A stretch of DNA of 64,000 nucleotides from Tritrichomonas musculus. Taxonomy: Eukaryota > Parabasalia > Tritrichomonadida > Tritrichomonadidae. This document shows, in pieces, positions 20,084 to 30,236 of the stretch. Both the position numbers and the translations under genes were made by a program. The stretch covers positions 2,108,001-2,172,000 of the forward strand of contig JAPFFF010000018.1 in the NCBI GenBank assembly GCA_039105265.1, given 5' to 3'. How positions within the stretch are numbered: position 1 is the first letter of the stretch; each line of letters opens with the position of its first letter. Under the pieces are notes generated by a model. That model searched no databases. It worked only from the letters and a program-made list of their open reading frames with translations, and was not told the DNA's origin.

Positions 20084-22322
20084 TAGTATATAAGAGTTGG
20101 TTTCCTGTGCACAGGTACCACCTCGAGAATCTCATGCCTACTCACTGTTAAAACACAGCATCAAATAGATGATATATACCATTAAGATAACTCTATAAAT
20201 ATTATATTTGGATTCTTTTACTCATAATATTCATAATATTCACAATTATATTATGAGCTTTGTATATATTTATCATTGATTTTCAAAATTGCTTTACAAT
20301 GACCAATAGATGCTTCACCTCTGAAAAATGATGCACATTAAAATATCTAGTTTTTTCCATTATTGCTAATATATCTGTTTATTTGAATGTAAGTATCTAT
20401 AACACCAAAACCTTCATTTCTTTGAACAAATGTAAGAAATATGTTCTGTGATATTGCTTATTTTCCAAATGAATTCTGAACTCTGTTGGATTTGTTTTTC
20501 AAAAGATAATTATTTTTAAATATAATGATTTTTTTTAAAGAAATCTCTGATCTTCTATTTTTTTCCAATCTTCAACGAAACAATGTTTTATCAATTAATA
20601 GCATCAAGTAAATTACCAATTTGGAAGGAAAAAAGTGACTTTCCTATCCTTATCAATAAGTGTTTTTGGTAAATCTGATACTGTTATTTTGTGTTTTAAT
20701 GAATGATTTCAATGCTTTGTATGATCAAACTTTACAACTTAGAAATAATCTTTAATCTTCAGAGCAAAAGTATTTTGAAAAAAAAAAAAACAAAGAATTC
20801 TTTATTAATAAACCAATTTTTTTTGGATCTATTCTGTCATTGTATAATTCATCAAAAAATACAGAATAAAACTTATAATTCCAAGAAAAACCTTAATGTA
20901 TTGTAAAATAGTATTTAGCTCGATCAAATTCACTAGCTTTGTAAGATCGAGTGTAAAGCTCTAATGTTTCATTGCATTCAAAAATCAATTTGAGTTCCTG
21001 AATATGATCATTCTTTTTGCATATTTTAGCTAAAATAATAAGTTTATATGGATCGTTAATTCGACACATGCTTTTTTCTTTAAGGGGAGAAGTTGTTTTT
21101 TGAACTTTTTCAATGAAAAAACTAGTCAAACTTAGAAATATCAGCTATGCCCTTTATTAGTCACAAAAAAGTTTGTATTGACTAAAGCGAGAAAGAATAC
21201 TTGAGTGGAAAAGAGTACGATTTTTTTTGGTTTCATTTGTAGGAGAATTGCATGGATTTGTTTGAGTGAGGTTGAATTTTGAACTTCTTCTTTTGGAGAG
21301 AAAATCATGAATTGCTTATTTGTATCTATCAGAAATATATTGATAGTTGAAAAATATGAATTGGTGGATATGTTAAAGGATGTATACTTGATAGAATGGT
21401 TGAACCATTTAAGGCGAGATAATTGATCTGTGTTGATAATTACATATTTTGATTTTGAATAGTAATAATCATTTGAGCTCAAATGAATAATAATATAATT
21501 TATATTTTAATTTGAAGTTCTTGCTATCTATTTTGCAATGAATCGTTTGATTTTCTATATCAAGAAAGCTTTAGTTAGAAATTTTATTGCCTTAAGGTTC
21601 TCCTTCCCAAAAAAAATGTAAATCATTCAATATTGATTTAACTCATAGAGTAAATAATTCAATAGAGTATTTTTCGGAAAAAGTTTTGGTGAAAAATAAA
21701 AAAATTGGCCTCAACGATTAAATCTTATTTTATTCAAAATTTTAATTGAATCTTTAATTCTATGATTTCTATCTGTAAAAAAACAAAATCGATAAGATTT
21801 CATAAATATATTTTTATTCAATCATTTGAAATATATATCTATATAAATTTTATATTTTAATTCATTTTTAAAAATGATATTTATGTATATTTTATTTGTG
21901 AAATCTCATTGAATTTAATCTTATGAATTTGAAAGGAGAACCTTAAATTGAATAAATATTGAAAAGTTTGTTAAAATGGATAGTGAAATATATTTTCACC
22001 ATTTGATAGGTCATTTTTTAAAAAGTGTCACACAAAAAAATCAACAATGTTAGTAATCAATTCAAAATTTGAAATATGATTAGAAAAAGCTGGTGCCAGT
22101 TTTTATTAATTTCACATCATTTTCCAATTATTGGACAAACTTTATTTTCAAAAATTTGAAAATTTTGAAGAAATTTTAGTCTAGATTCGTTTTTGGCACA
22201 GTTGTAGCAAAAACATATCAAGCAATTTAGAATTTTAGTATCAATTCATTATAATTTAAATACTTTTTTTCGAAATTATTATTTCAATCAAAAAAAATTC
22301 AAAAAATCAACCTGTTTATTAT
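20084..22322. other. gene-poor block with possible MITE
   Basis: AT-rich. Two short minus-strand frames (21141-21482, 113 codons; 20893-21129, 78 codons starting only at TTG) are adjacent and could be remnants of one gene, but nothing in them is recognisable. The inverted repeat at 21592-21605 and 21933-21946 is described separately. No RNA gene was seen. Confidence 0.35.
21592..21946. repeat. possible MITE-like inverted-repeat element
   Basis: A 14-nt perfect inverted repeat (TTAAGGTTCTCCTT at 21592-21605 and its complement at 21933-21946) frames 355 bases. The similarity continues imperfectly inward (a TCAAT/GATTT segment in both arms). No open frame inside. Confidence 0.35.
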
Positions 22323-23054
22323 TTATTTGTTAGATGGGTTCTTTGATGGGTCCATAACGATTCCATGTTCTGTATATCTTGCAGCATTTTTAGCTTCTTC
22401 AGCTTGCTTCATAGCTGCATCGTTATAGTCGCCAACATAAGCATATTTCTTTTCTGGAGCGGCTCCGTGTGTAACATTCTTTGATGGGTCCATAACAATT
22501 CCGTGTTCAGTATATCTTCCTTCTTGGATATTTTCACCAATTTCTTTCTGTGCTTTTTCGGTGAATGTTGGGCCAAGATATGGGCCTGCAGTTGCTGCAA
22601 CAGCTTTGCCTGGTCCTGAATTCTTGACGGCATCTTGAAGAATTGGGCCTTTGTATCCTGGCTGATATTGTGTGTTTCTAGCAAGTGCAATAATGTTGAC
22701 TAAGAATTGACCCATGTTTTTGTCATCATAAACATCTTCGAAAACTGCTGTTTCTGTGTCTTTGCAGCCAAGCTTGAGGCATGCATTTTGGAAGCTTCCG
22801 AAGTTTTCACGGCGGAACATAAGAATTGGTGATTTATGAATCTTCTTGATGGTACCTGGGGCAAGGACGTTAATGAGATCGCAGATAGCGACTCCATCCA
22901 TTAAAGATTCACGAAATGTTGCTCCTTCCAATTTCCTTCCAATATTTCCTTCAATCCATTCGCGGCATCTACCTTCAAGTTCTACATCATATTTCGCCTG
23001 CCTTTTGGCTGCGTAATCGGCGTAAATTCCCATTGATGCTGGACGTGTTGCCAT
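22323..23054 (-). CDS. calponin/transgelin-like single CH-domain protein
   Basis: 243 residues from the ATG at 23054 (MATRPASMGIYADYAAK); a TTG extension upstream is rejected. Residues 25-140 form one type-3 calponin-homology domain: REWIEGNIGRKLEG, FRESLMDGVAICDLINVLAPG, RRENFGSFQNACLKLGC and GQFLVNIIALARN. The tail carries two exact copies of RYTEHGIVMDPSKN separated by about 45 residues, in the position where calponins carry CLIK repeats. Expected role: actin-filament binding or bundling. An initiator-like TCACTTT lies 9 bases before the ATG, and an AACTTTTTGA word lies about 90 bases upstream. The stop is in TAAA. Confidence 0.92.
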   Translation of the reverse strand: MATRPASMGIYADYAAKRQAKYDVELEGRCREWIEGNIGRKLEGATFRESLMDGVAICDLINVLAPGTIKKIHKSPILMFRRENFGSFQNACLKLGCKDTETAVFEDVYDDKNMGQFLVNIIALARNTQYQPGYKGPILQDAVKNSGPGKAVAATAGPYLGPTFTEKAQKEIGENIQEGRYTEHGIVMDPSKNVTHGAAPEKKYAYVGDYNDAAMKQAEEAKNAARYTEHGIVMDPSKNPSNK

Positions 23055-23062
23055 TTTTGTGT

Positions 23063-23069
23063 AAAGTGA
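23063..23069 (-). promoter_or_regulatory. initiator-like TCACTTT before calponin-like gene
   Basis: Matches the trichomonad Inr consensus (TCAYTW) 9 bases before the ATG at 23054. Confidence 0.4.
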
Positions 23070-23144
23070 TATGAACTCATATTTAAAGGTCAATTTTCAA
23101 TAAAATTTTATCTGAGAAAAAAAATGTTCAATGATACATTGAAA

Positions 23145-23154
23145 AACTTTTTGA
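23145..23154. promoter_or_regulatory. AACTTTTTGA element upstream of calponin-like gene
   Basis: Exact copy of the recurrent promoter-associated 10-mer, about 90 bases upstream of the ATG at 23054. Confidence 0.4.
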
Positions 23155-23616
23155 TGTTATATTTTTACAAAATCAAGATTTTGTTTGTATTAAATATAAA
23201 TAATAAAATCATATTGATTTATCTTATTCATTTTTATGAAAATCATCGATCGTCTTTTGAATATTCATATTAATTCCATAAAATAAATTTCAAAATTCAA
23301 TTATTTCTAAAATTTATTTATCGTTTTCGATTAACTTCATCAAATCCTTTTTTATTCCATTCTCCAATAAGAGATTTTATTAATGAGAAAATATATTGAA
23401 CTATTTTTGAAATTAAAACATGCTAGTTAACTTTATTTATTATACAAACTTGTCAATATGAAGGATTGATTAACAAAAAGAAAGATTTAACCATATGTAT
23501 TGTTTAATCAAATTATACGATAATATAACCTTGAAATAAATTGTTATTATTAACTATCGAATAATAAAATACATTTATTTAATAATAATATAAAAAACAA
23601 AAAACTCTAATAAAAA

Positions 23617-24945
23617 TTATTCAAAATGGATAACCTTTATATTATCTAAGCAATAATTTAAAGGATTTTTGGCATGCTCATTTAAGATTTGAACCAATGC
23701 AGAGTTTTCACTTTGATTTGCTAAATCCAAACATGTTTTTTTAATACAACTAACAGTACTCTTATTGATTCCAATAAAATCATTTTTGATTTCCTTCCAC
23801 CACGAATCAAACCTATCAATTCCTTTTTCATTTTCAACATCATGCTTTGTTTGCTTATATCCATAAAAATAACGAGGAAAAAAAGAATTGATATCAGTAT
23901 ATTTGCAATTAATGATCGAATTTTCAATATCAAAGTTAATTTTTTGACATGATAGTAAAAGTTGGACAATATTTAAAATTCCTTCTTCAATTGCTAAATG
24001 TATAGGAGCCTTTTTTCTTTGATTGAATTACATGTGAATGTATCATAAAAATATCCAATCTTTGTAATCGAAGATTGAAGATTAACATTGATACTTTTAT
24101 TTGATAATAAAAGCCGAAGAATTTCAAAATCTTTATTCTTGATCGCCATAAACAAAGCAGTTCTCTTTTTCATCAATCCAAAATTATTATCATCTCCATC
24201 ATACGACCAATTTTCAAGGTTAACATCAATATTTAGACATGATAATAATAATTTTACGATTTCTATATTTCTTTTCTTCAATCCAAAATGTGCAATGAAG
24301 TCATTTCTTTTCGCAAGATAATCTCATCATCTAAATTAATGATTTGTCTCAAAATTTGATTGACCAATCAAAGTTGAAAGTGGTAAATTATATGATTTTA
24401 TATGCGAAATAAAATCATCAATCAAATCATTTTGAATTAATTTGCATATGTAACTATCGTTTTCCATTTGTCTTTGATAAAATATTTTTTAGAATATTTT
24501 CGTCTTGGATGAAAGATTTAATTTCTGGTGCAAAATATAATGGATAGCTTGCTTTGATATATTTGCCACATGTCATAGAATGAGCAATATATGAATCTGG
24601 TTTGATCAATCCTTCTTCAAATAAAAAGAGGTGGCTTTTTTTGTTATTTTTGAAAATATTAAAAATCTCGGTGTTTGAAAAATAATTGCTGATTTCTTCG
24701 GTAAAGTGTAAAATAATATTCAAAATTTTTGAAAGAAAATTATTTTTGCGATTATGGTTATTAGAAATTTTTGAAATTAAATGGAGTAATTCTTGAAAGT
24801 CTTGCTTGCTTTTTTGAATTTGCTGCTCTTCAGAATTTTGCTCTATATTTTGATATATTTCTTCCGTTCTCTCTTCCTCAATAATATATTCATGAATACT
24901 GTCTTGTATCATCTTCTTTTTCTCCAAATATTCTTTAATTTCCAT
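23617..24945 (-). pseudogene. DUF3447/ankyrin-repeat protein, frameshifted
   Basis: The ATG at 24945 opens 163 codons of the DUF3447-type N-terminal domain typical of trichomonad ankyrin proteins (MEIKEYLEKKKMIQDSIHE, then FLSKILNIILHFTEEIS, then PLYFAPEIKSFI). The continuation is recovered only by changing frame near 24465 (MENDSYICKLIQNDLIDDFI), again near 24330 into ankyrin repeats (RNIEIVKLLLSCLNIDVN, then EILRLLLSNKSINVN), and again near 24010 (APIHLAIEEGILNIVQLLLS). It ends at a TAA at 23617. At least three frameshifts and none of the short inserts seen in the next ankyrin gene, so this is ordinary decay. Intact paralogues are abundant in trichomonad genomes. Confidence 0.82.
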
Positions 24946-25563
24946 TCTCAGCTAAAGAAATAAACATAAATAAATATTAATTTTTTCAATTATTCATTTG
25001 AATTTAGAATAATTATCATAATAAAAATCTTGTATCTTATAAATAAAAAGATTTTTATTTATTAAAATTATATTCACATTATTAATATAAAATAATATAA
25101 ATAATTTATTTGTTTTTTAATATGAATTAAATCATGTAATCGCAGAAATTATAAATGTTCTTTATTTCAATATTGAACAACTTTGTTTAGATATAAAAAT
25201 CATATTATACTAATAAAATCATAACATTACTTTTAATAAAACAATAATATATGCGATAGAATTATTATTAAAAGTAAAAGTTATAAAATATTTATTATGA
25301 AAACATTATGAAATATTTTCATGTTTTCTTATTCATTATTACAAATCAGAGATTAAAATCTGTATTAATACTGAAAATCGAAAACTTATGATTATAAAAT
25401 GCATCTATATAATATAGACCAAAAAGATATAAAACTAATCCAAATTTTTTTTAACAATATTTTCTAGAAAATATAATAACTAATATAATATTATTATTTT
25501 TATTACATAGTAAATGAAATAGCAATTATTATTTTTATTACAAAGTAAATAACAACATGATTT
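24946..25563. other. intergenic region, very AT-rich
   Basis: No gene, RNA or clear repeat seen, apart from two near-identical short AT words at 25510-25555 (gcaattattatttttattaca-like, duplicated in tandem). Confidence 0.4.
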
Positions 25564-28118
25564 CTAAGTGCTCACTTGCCTGGGAATTTTAGGCATTTTC
25601 AAGCGAATCATGCTAGCAATCTCTGTCAATTTACTCCTACAAGCAGCAATATAAGGTGTTTGATAAAAAAAAATTTTTAAAAATTCCACAATAAGAAAAA
25701 AATTGCATATAAAACTCTGTCAGCAATTCCAACGTCAATCATTGGATGATTCAAAAGGATCTGAACAATTTTTCTATCACCAGATCTAGCAGCCAAAAGC
25801 AGCGGAGTAACACCAAAAATAAAAAGAAATAGAAACGTTATAAAAAAACAAATAAATTAAAAACAACATCGCTTTGATTGATATCAATTTCAGGATGAGT
25901 CATTAATAATTCAACAAATTCAACATTTTTCTTTGAAATTGCCCAATGCAAAGCAGTTTGACCAAGTAAATTGGCTGAACAAACGTCAATTCTTGGATCA
26001 TTTATTAAAACCTTGGCTGTTTCAATTTTTTCCCGATCAACACACCATTGTAAGGCGGTTGTTAACAAATTATCTTTCATGTTGACTTCAATGTCAGGAT
26101 GAGCTAATAAAAGTTTTAAAATATTAACATAACCACGATCAGCAGCATCATGAAGAGGAGTTCGATGAGAAAAATATTAATCTTTAAAATTCCTAAAACT
26201 CGTTTTTTATTTATCTCAATTTTTGAATACTTTACAAGTAACTCAACAGTTTCAAAATGTCCTCGACTTGAAGCAGAATGAAGAGCGGTCCATCCAAGAC
26301 CATCACCAATATTTACATCAACATCTTTATTATTAAGTAAAAGACGAACAATTTCATAATTACCAGAATCTGATGCTCTTTCAAGTGCTGTCTGACCTGC
26401 ATTGTTTTTGGCATTTATATCAATGTCAAACGAATTTATTAGAATTCGGGCAGCTGCTATTTTGTTATTAATTGCGGCTAAGTGAAGTGGAGTTCGATCA
26501 AAATAATAAAAATGAAAATTCCTGATTGTTGTGCTTTCCTATATCGTTTCGATTCTTTTTCTACTATCTCTACTTGCTCTTTAGGATTTATTCGGCGCGT
26601 TGCCGGCATATTGAGAACAAACACCGTATCAGTTGATTTTCCATCTTTTGAATTAACATCAATTTCAGTAAATGCAATCAAATAATTTAAAATTGATGGA
26701 TAACCACACTCGGCAGCAACGTGAAGTAGTGTTACACCATTTTTATCGGCATTATTTGTTTCAATTCCTGGCTGTTCAACGAAAAAAGTAACAAGTTGTT
26801 CTGAACCACTTGCAACGGCATGATGAATTGGTCTTCGATAAATTTATTTTATAAATAAAACGCCTGCTGTATTTTTCTTATTCAAGTCTTTTGTTAATTG
26901 AAAAAGTGCTTTACAAAATGTAATGTGACCGTAAAAAGCAGCAGCATGCAAAGCTGTATTTCCACTCTTATAACCTTCATTTATTTTCCATCCTGTCGTG
27001 AATAAATGAAGAAAGATACGAAGATTATTAGAAATAACGGCTTTTTGCATTATATTAAAACCACTCTTGTCTTTTAATGATACTTTATCTAGCTTTTCAA
27101 TATGAAGCTTAAAAAATAATTCATTATGATGAAATTCAATTGAGAGATGAAGCGACGATTTGATTGGTATATTTAATGTAAAAAGATAATTTGTGATTAT
27201 GTTATGACCACTCATCGTTAAAAAATCACTTAAAGGTCGTCCAGTTTCATCAGGAATTTCTATTTTTGCATGATGCTGTAACAAAAATCTAAAACATCGC
27301 ACTGAACCACATAATGCACTATATTGAATAAGCGTTGGCCTATGCTGCTGATAATCTGATCTCGCAAATATAGTTGATTCAATATGCTGATTTATATCAA
27401 AAAGTGAACCTTTTGATAAATGCGTAAGATAAGTTAACTGGTCGTGCTCTATTACTGATGAAACTAAAAAAGGATCAAATTCATAATCTCGACGTGATTT
27501 GAATATTTTCCAATCATTTTCTTTTAATTTCTCAAATTCTTCGAAATATGAATGAAAAACTCGCTGAAGAAAAGGATCTTCGTCTTTAAATTCAAATAAT
27601 TTGAGTAAGCTAAAGTAAAAATCTTCATTACAATCCTCTATTTCAGGTGCAAAAAGACAAAAAAGCCACTTTTTGGATTTTATAGATATCAAAGTTTCAG
27701 GCTTGTAAAGCGACGATATTGCAATAAATTCACGAAACGTTAATACCTCTTGATTGATTAATTGATATAGAAAGTATGGAACAGATGTATTTTCTGGAAA
27801 TGGATTTGGAAGCGATAAGACATTAATTATCAATTTAATTAAATGCATTCGAAATTCTGAAAGCTGATAGTATTCATTATTATACTCAAGCAATTTTTTA
27901 ATAAAGACAGCGATTGTAGATATTTGGCTTGGCCGTATTTTAATAGTATACATAATTGCACTTAATAAATGAGGAACTTCTTCTTTTTTGTTTGTGAATT
28001 TTGATGAGAGAATTTCGGTAATTGCGTTTGCCATTCGTGTTTTAGTTAAATTCACAATAAGTTCTTGCATTTGAACATATGGACTAAGATTTGAAACTAA
28101 TAAATCTTTATCTGCCAT
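25564..28118 (-). CDS. ankyrin-repeat protein interrupted by five short AT-rich inserts
   Basis: ATG at 28118, stop TAG at 25564-25566. The first block (28118-26862, 419 codons) has a helical DUF3447-like N-terminal region (SPYVQMQELIVNLTKTRMA, then LFAPEIEDCNEDFYFSLLKL) and the first ankyrin repeats. Five further open blocks follow: 26837-26520 (106 codons), 26496-26191 (102), 26164-25862 (101), 25814-25716 (33) and 25662-25564. All continue the ankyrin consensus (RTPLHLAA, GQTALERAS, GWTALHSAS, RTPLHDAAD, GVTPLLLAA). Joining them gives about 790 residues with some ten ankyrin repeats. Each gap is a 23-53 nt AT-rich insert, some frame-breaking and one with an in-frame TAA. Open blocks argue for an expressed gene whose inserts are removed; a recent pseudogene is the alternative. 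An AACTTTTTGA word lies 63 bases upstream of the ATG. Confidence 0.7.
25663..25715 (-). other. AT-rich insert 5 in ankyrin gene (limits uncertain)
   Basis: Maximum extent 53 nt, between GCT GAC AGA and CAA ACA CCT. The 22 nt at its 3' end follow the GGA|ATTTT...AT|CAA pattern of the other inserts, so the real boundary may be internal. Confidence 0.5.
25815..25861 (-). other. AT-rich insert 4 in ankyrin gene (limits uncertain)
   Basis: About 47 nt (up to 53) between codons for NQSDVV and GVTPLLLAA; contains an in-frame TAA when read through. Confidence 0.55.
26165..26190 (-). other. AT-rich insert 3 in ankyrin gene, 26 nt
   Basis: Lies exactly between GGA (Gly) and CGA ACT CCT (RTP) of an ankyrin repeat; begins ATTTTAAAG and ends CTCAT. 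The length is not a multiple of three. Confidence 0.65.
26497..26519 (-). other. AT-rich insert 2 in ankyrin gene, 23 nt
   Basis: Lies exactly between GGA (Gly) and CGA ACT CCA (RTP); begins ATTTTCATT and ends TTGAT. The length is not a multiple of three. Confidence 0.65.
26838..26861 (-). other. AT-rich insert 1 in ankyrin gene, 24 nt
   Basis: Lies exactly between GGC (Gly) and CGA AGA CCA (RRP); begins GTTTTATTT and ends TTTAT. A multiple of three but with an in-frame TAA, so read-through would terminate. Confidence 0.65.
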
Positions 28119-28435
28119 TGCTGCTAAAGGAAAATCTCAGACAATTTTGAAAGAAAAGTTATTTAAAACGTATTTTATTCAACTTTTTGATTTTCAAATT
28201 TTTTTTTTATATGAGCTTTTTCAATTAAAATAAAATATGTTCTCAAATTAATTTAGTGAACATGAAAAATATTAATGATTTTCATTAGCTTTAGGCAATG
28301 ATATAAATTTTAATTGCTAAACCTCAAACAAACAATTAATAACAAAATCAAATAAATCTCGATTTTATTTAATTAATATTAAAAATAATATAATAAACAA
28401 AAACACAATTTGAATCAATCAAATCAGCAAATTAA
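28119..28435. other. intergenic region with ankyrin-gene promoter word
   Basis: AACTTTTTGA at 28181-28190, 63 bases upstream of the ankyrin ATG. The remainder is AT-rich 3' region of the next gene. Confidence 0.4.
28181..28190. promoter_or_regulatory. AACTTTTTGA element upstream of ankyrin gene
   Basis: Exact 10-mer, 63 bases upstream of the ATG at 28118. Confidence 0.4.
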
Positions 28436-29851
28436 TTAATCAGCAAATGGATCCGACTCAGTTTTTTCTTCATCCTCATCTTTTTCTTCGCTTTTATCTT
28501 CATCCTCATCTTTTTCTTCGCTTTTATCTTCATCATCATCTTTTTCTTCGCTTTTATCTTCATCATCATCTTTTTCTTCGCTTTTATCTTCATCATCATC
28601 TTTTTCTTCGCTTTTATCTTCATCATCATCTTTTTCTTCGCTTTTATCCTCATCATCATCTTTTTCTTCGCTTTTATCCTCATCATCATCTTTTTCTTCG
28701 CTTTTATCTTCATCAAAATCACTTTTCATCGTGCTCTCAAAATCATCTTCCATATTTTCTGAATCCTTTTCTTTTTCAGATTCGTTGTTTTCACTTTTAT
28801 CTTCTTTTTCTTCATCATCATTGTCTGAATTTTTGCTCTCCTTTTCTGACTCGTTGTTTTCGCTATTTTCTGTTTCATGTTCACTCTTTTCTTTATCTTC
28901 TTCACTCTTTTCCTTATCATCTTCATTTCCACTTTCATTGTCACTCTTTTCTTTATCACTTTCATTTTCTTTGTCACTTTCATTATTATCAAATGATTCT
29001 TTTTCACTTTCACTATTTTTCTTACCAGTATTTGCAAGGGCACTATTAATGCTTTGGAATGTGTCGCCAAGCGTGTTATTATTTGTAGCTATATTTTGAT
29101 TATCAGCTTCACTTGCACCAAGTGCATCTGATTCGTATTCTTGACTTTCTGGCTCTGTTTGCGTTTGCGAAACTAAAACTTTTCGTTTGTATCTTGAAGA
29201 TGAATCATTTGAAGGTTCTTGAATTGTAACACCATTTCTTTTATTGCCACGTGCTGAATTGGGCTGATTTGAAGGTGGTGTAATTGGACATTGCCCAAAT
29301 GAAATATAGTTACCACTTCGCTGAGACCTAGCAGAAGCAGGCCCTTGGTCAGTAACTTGCATACCATCTTCTAAACCAGTTGGTTCATATAATTCTCCAG
29401 CTGTGATTTGTTCGTTATCGTCTGGGAAAATAATTTTTGCTGCAGCTGGAGTTCGATAAGTACGTTGTGATTGAAGAGGACGGAGTTGCAGTTGTTTTGA
29501 GAAAGAAGTAGATGCTGGAGACTGTTTACTGGTCTTAACTTTACCTAGCTCAGCAATCCAATCACGCGTCGTACCAGGTCTTCTTTGCTTTTTTCTTGCC
29601 ATTTCTCGATCTTTGTAAGTTTTTCGAAGCATTGCAATACATTGATCATCCAACTTCTTTTGCGATTTACGATAATCTTCGGATTTCTTTCTATAAGCGA
29701 CAAGACGAGGTGCCATTGGAATTTCTGTCATCTCGATATCAGGCTTCATTGCATTAATTGTATCAACATGTCGAGCATATCTCCTTCTTCTGTCTAAAAT
29801 CGTATAATAACTCTGTGAAACTGCGATTGTGACTCTTAACTTATTATCCAT
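28436..29851 (-). CDS. acidic repeat protein, function unknown
   Basis: 471 residues, ATG at 29851. The basic N-terminal 105 residues contain an Arg/Lys-rich helix (RRRRYARHVDTINAMKPDIE, then RKTYKDREMARKKQRRPGTT). Residues 105-265 are Ser/Pro/Gln-rich and probably disordered; 270-380 are Glu/Ser/Asn/Lys-rich; the C-terminus (about 385-465) is eight tandem copies of a 10-residue unit DEDKSEEKDD, ending TESDPFAD. The net charge is strongly basic at one end and acidic at the other. No family recognised. The antisense strand is open over the repeat because of its composition only. Confidence 0.8.
   Translation of the reverse strand: MDNKLRVTIAVSQSYYTILDRRRRYARHVDTINAMKPDIEMTEIPMAPRLVAYRKKSEDYRKSQKKLDDQCIAMLRKTYKDREMARKKQRRPGTTRDWIAELGKVKTSKQSPASTSFSKQLQLRPLQSQRTYRTPAAAKIIFPDDNEQITAGELYEPTGLEDGMQVTDQGPASARSQRSGNYISFGQCPITPPSNQPNSARGNKRNGVTIQEPSNDSSSRYKRKVLVSQTQTEPESQEYESDALGASEADNQNIATNNNTLGDTFQSINSALANTGKKNSESEKESFDNNESDKENESDKEKSDNESGNEDDKEKSEEDKEKSEHETENSENNESEKESKNSDNDDEEKEDKSENNESEKEKDSENMEDDFESTMKSDFDEDKSEEKDDDEDKSEEKDDDEDKSEEKDDDEDKSEEKDDDEDKSEEKDDDEDKSEEKDDDEDKSEEKDEDEDKSEEKDEDEEKTESDPFAD
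28480..28720 (-). repeat. 30-bp coding tandem repeat, about 8 copies
   Basis: Thirty-base units encode DEDKSEEKDD, differing only by synonymous changes and by Asp/Glu swaps in the last copies. Confidence 0.9.
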
Positions 29852-30236
29852 ATATGATCTAATACGTTAAATGACGAATTTGCAATTATTTCAAAAATTG
29901 AAAGTATATACTATTTCATATAATCTAACTGATAAATAAACGTATATAAACTAAATGGAATATATCTTGGCCTAAAATAATAAAAATAATTTTTTTTATA
30001 TATTTCATAATATATATTCAGAAGACAATTAGTTTTATTTTTTTTAAAAATGTTTTTAATAAAGAAAAATAAAAATTATTCACTTTTAAACAGCATTTGC
30101 TATATATTATGATTAACATTTATTATACAATAAACACATTCGTTATTAAAATCGTTTGATGCATCAAAAATGCGCAATTTTTATTATAAAAGAGATATTC
30201 CTGAAAGAGTCGTCAAATTGATCTTTTTGTACTTGT
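29852..30236. other. intergenic region, AT-rich
   Basis: Nothing identifiable beyond AT-rich sequence and short T/A runs. Confidence 0.4.

Larger units (their letters stand above)
23055..23616. other. intergenic region, AT-rich
   Basis: Holds the calponin-like gene's promoter (initiator at 23063-23069 and the 10-mer at 23145-23154); otherwise featureless AT-rich DNA. Confidence 0.4.

Noticed and set aside
20893-21482. Two adjacent minus-strand frames of 113 and 78 codons
   Set aside because: No family, one lacks an ATG, and they lie in the decayed gene-poor block.
24000-24030. The frameshift in the ankyrin pseudogene as another short insert like those at 25.6-26.9 kb
   Set aside because: It is explained by the loss of a single A in an A-run (EKKAPIHLA expected), not by an AT-rich insert at the G/R junction.
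28447-29099. Plus-strand Ser/Phe/His/Leu-rich frames opposite the acidic repeat gene
   Set aside because: Shadow frames of the 30-bp repeat; the minus strand gives an ATG-started protein with sensible composition.
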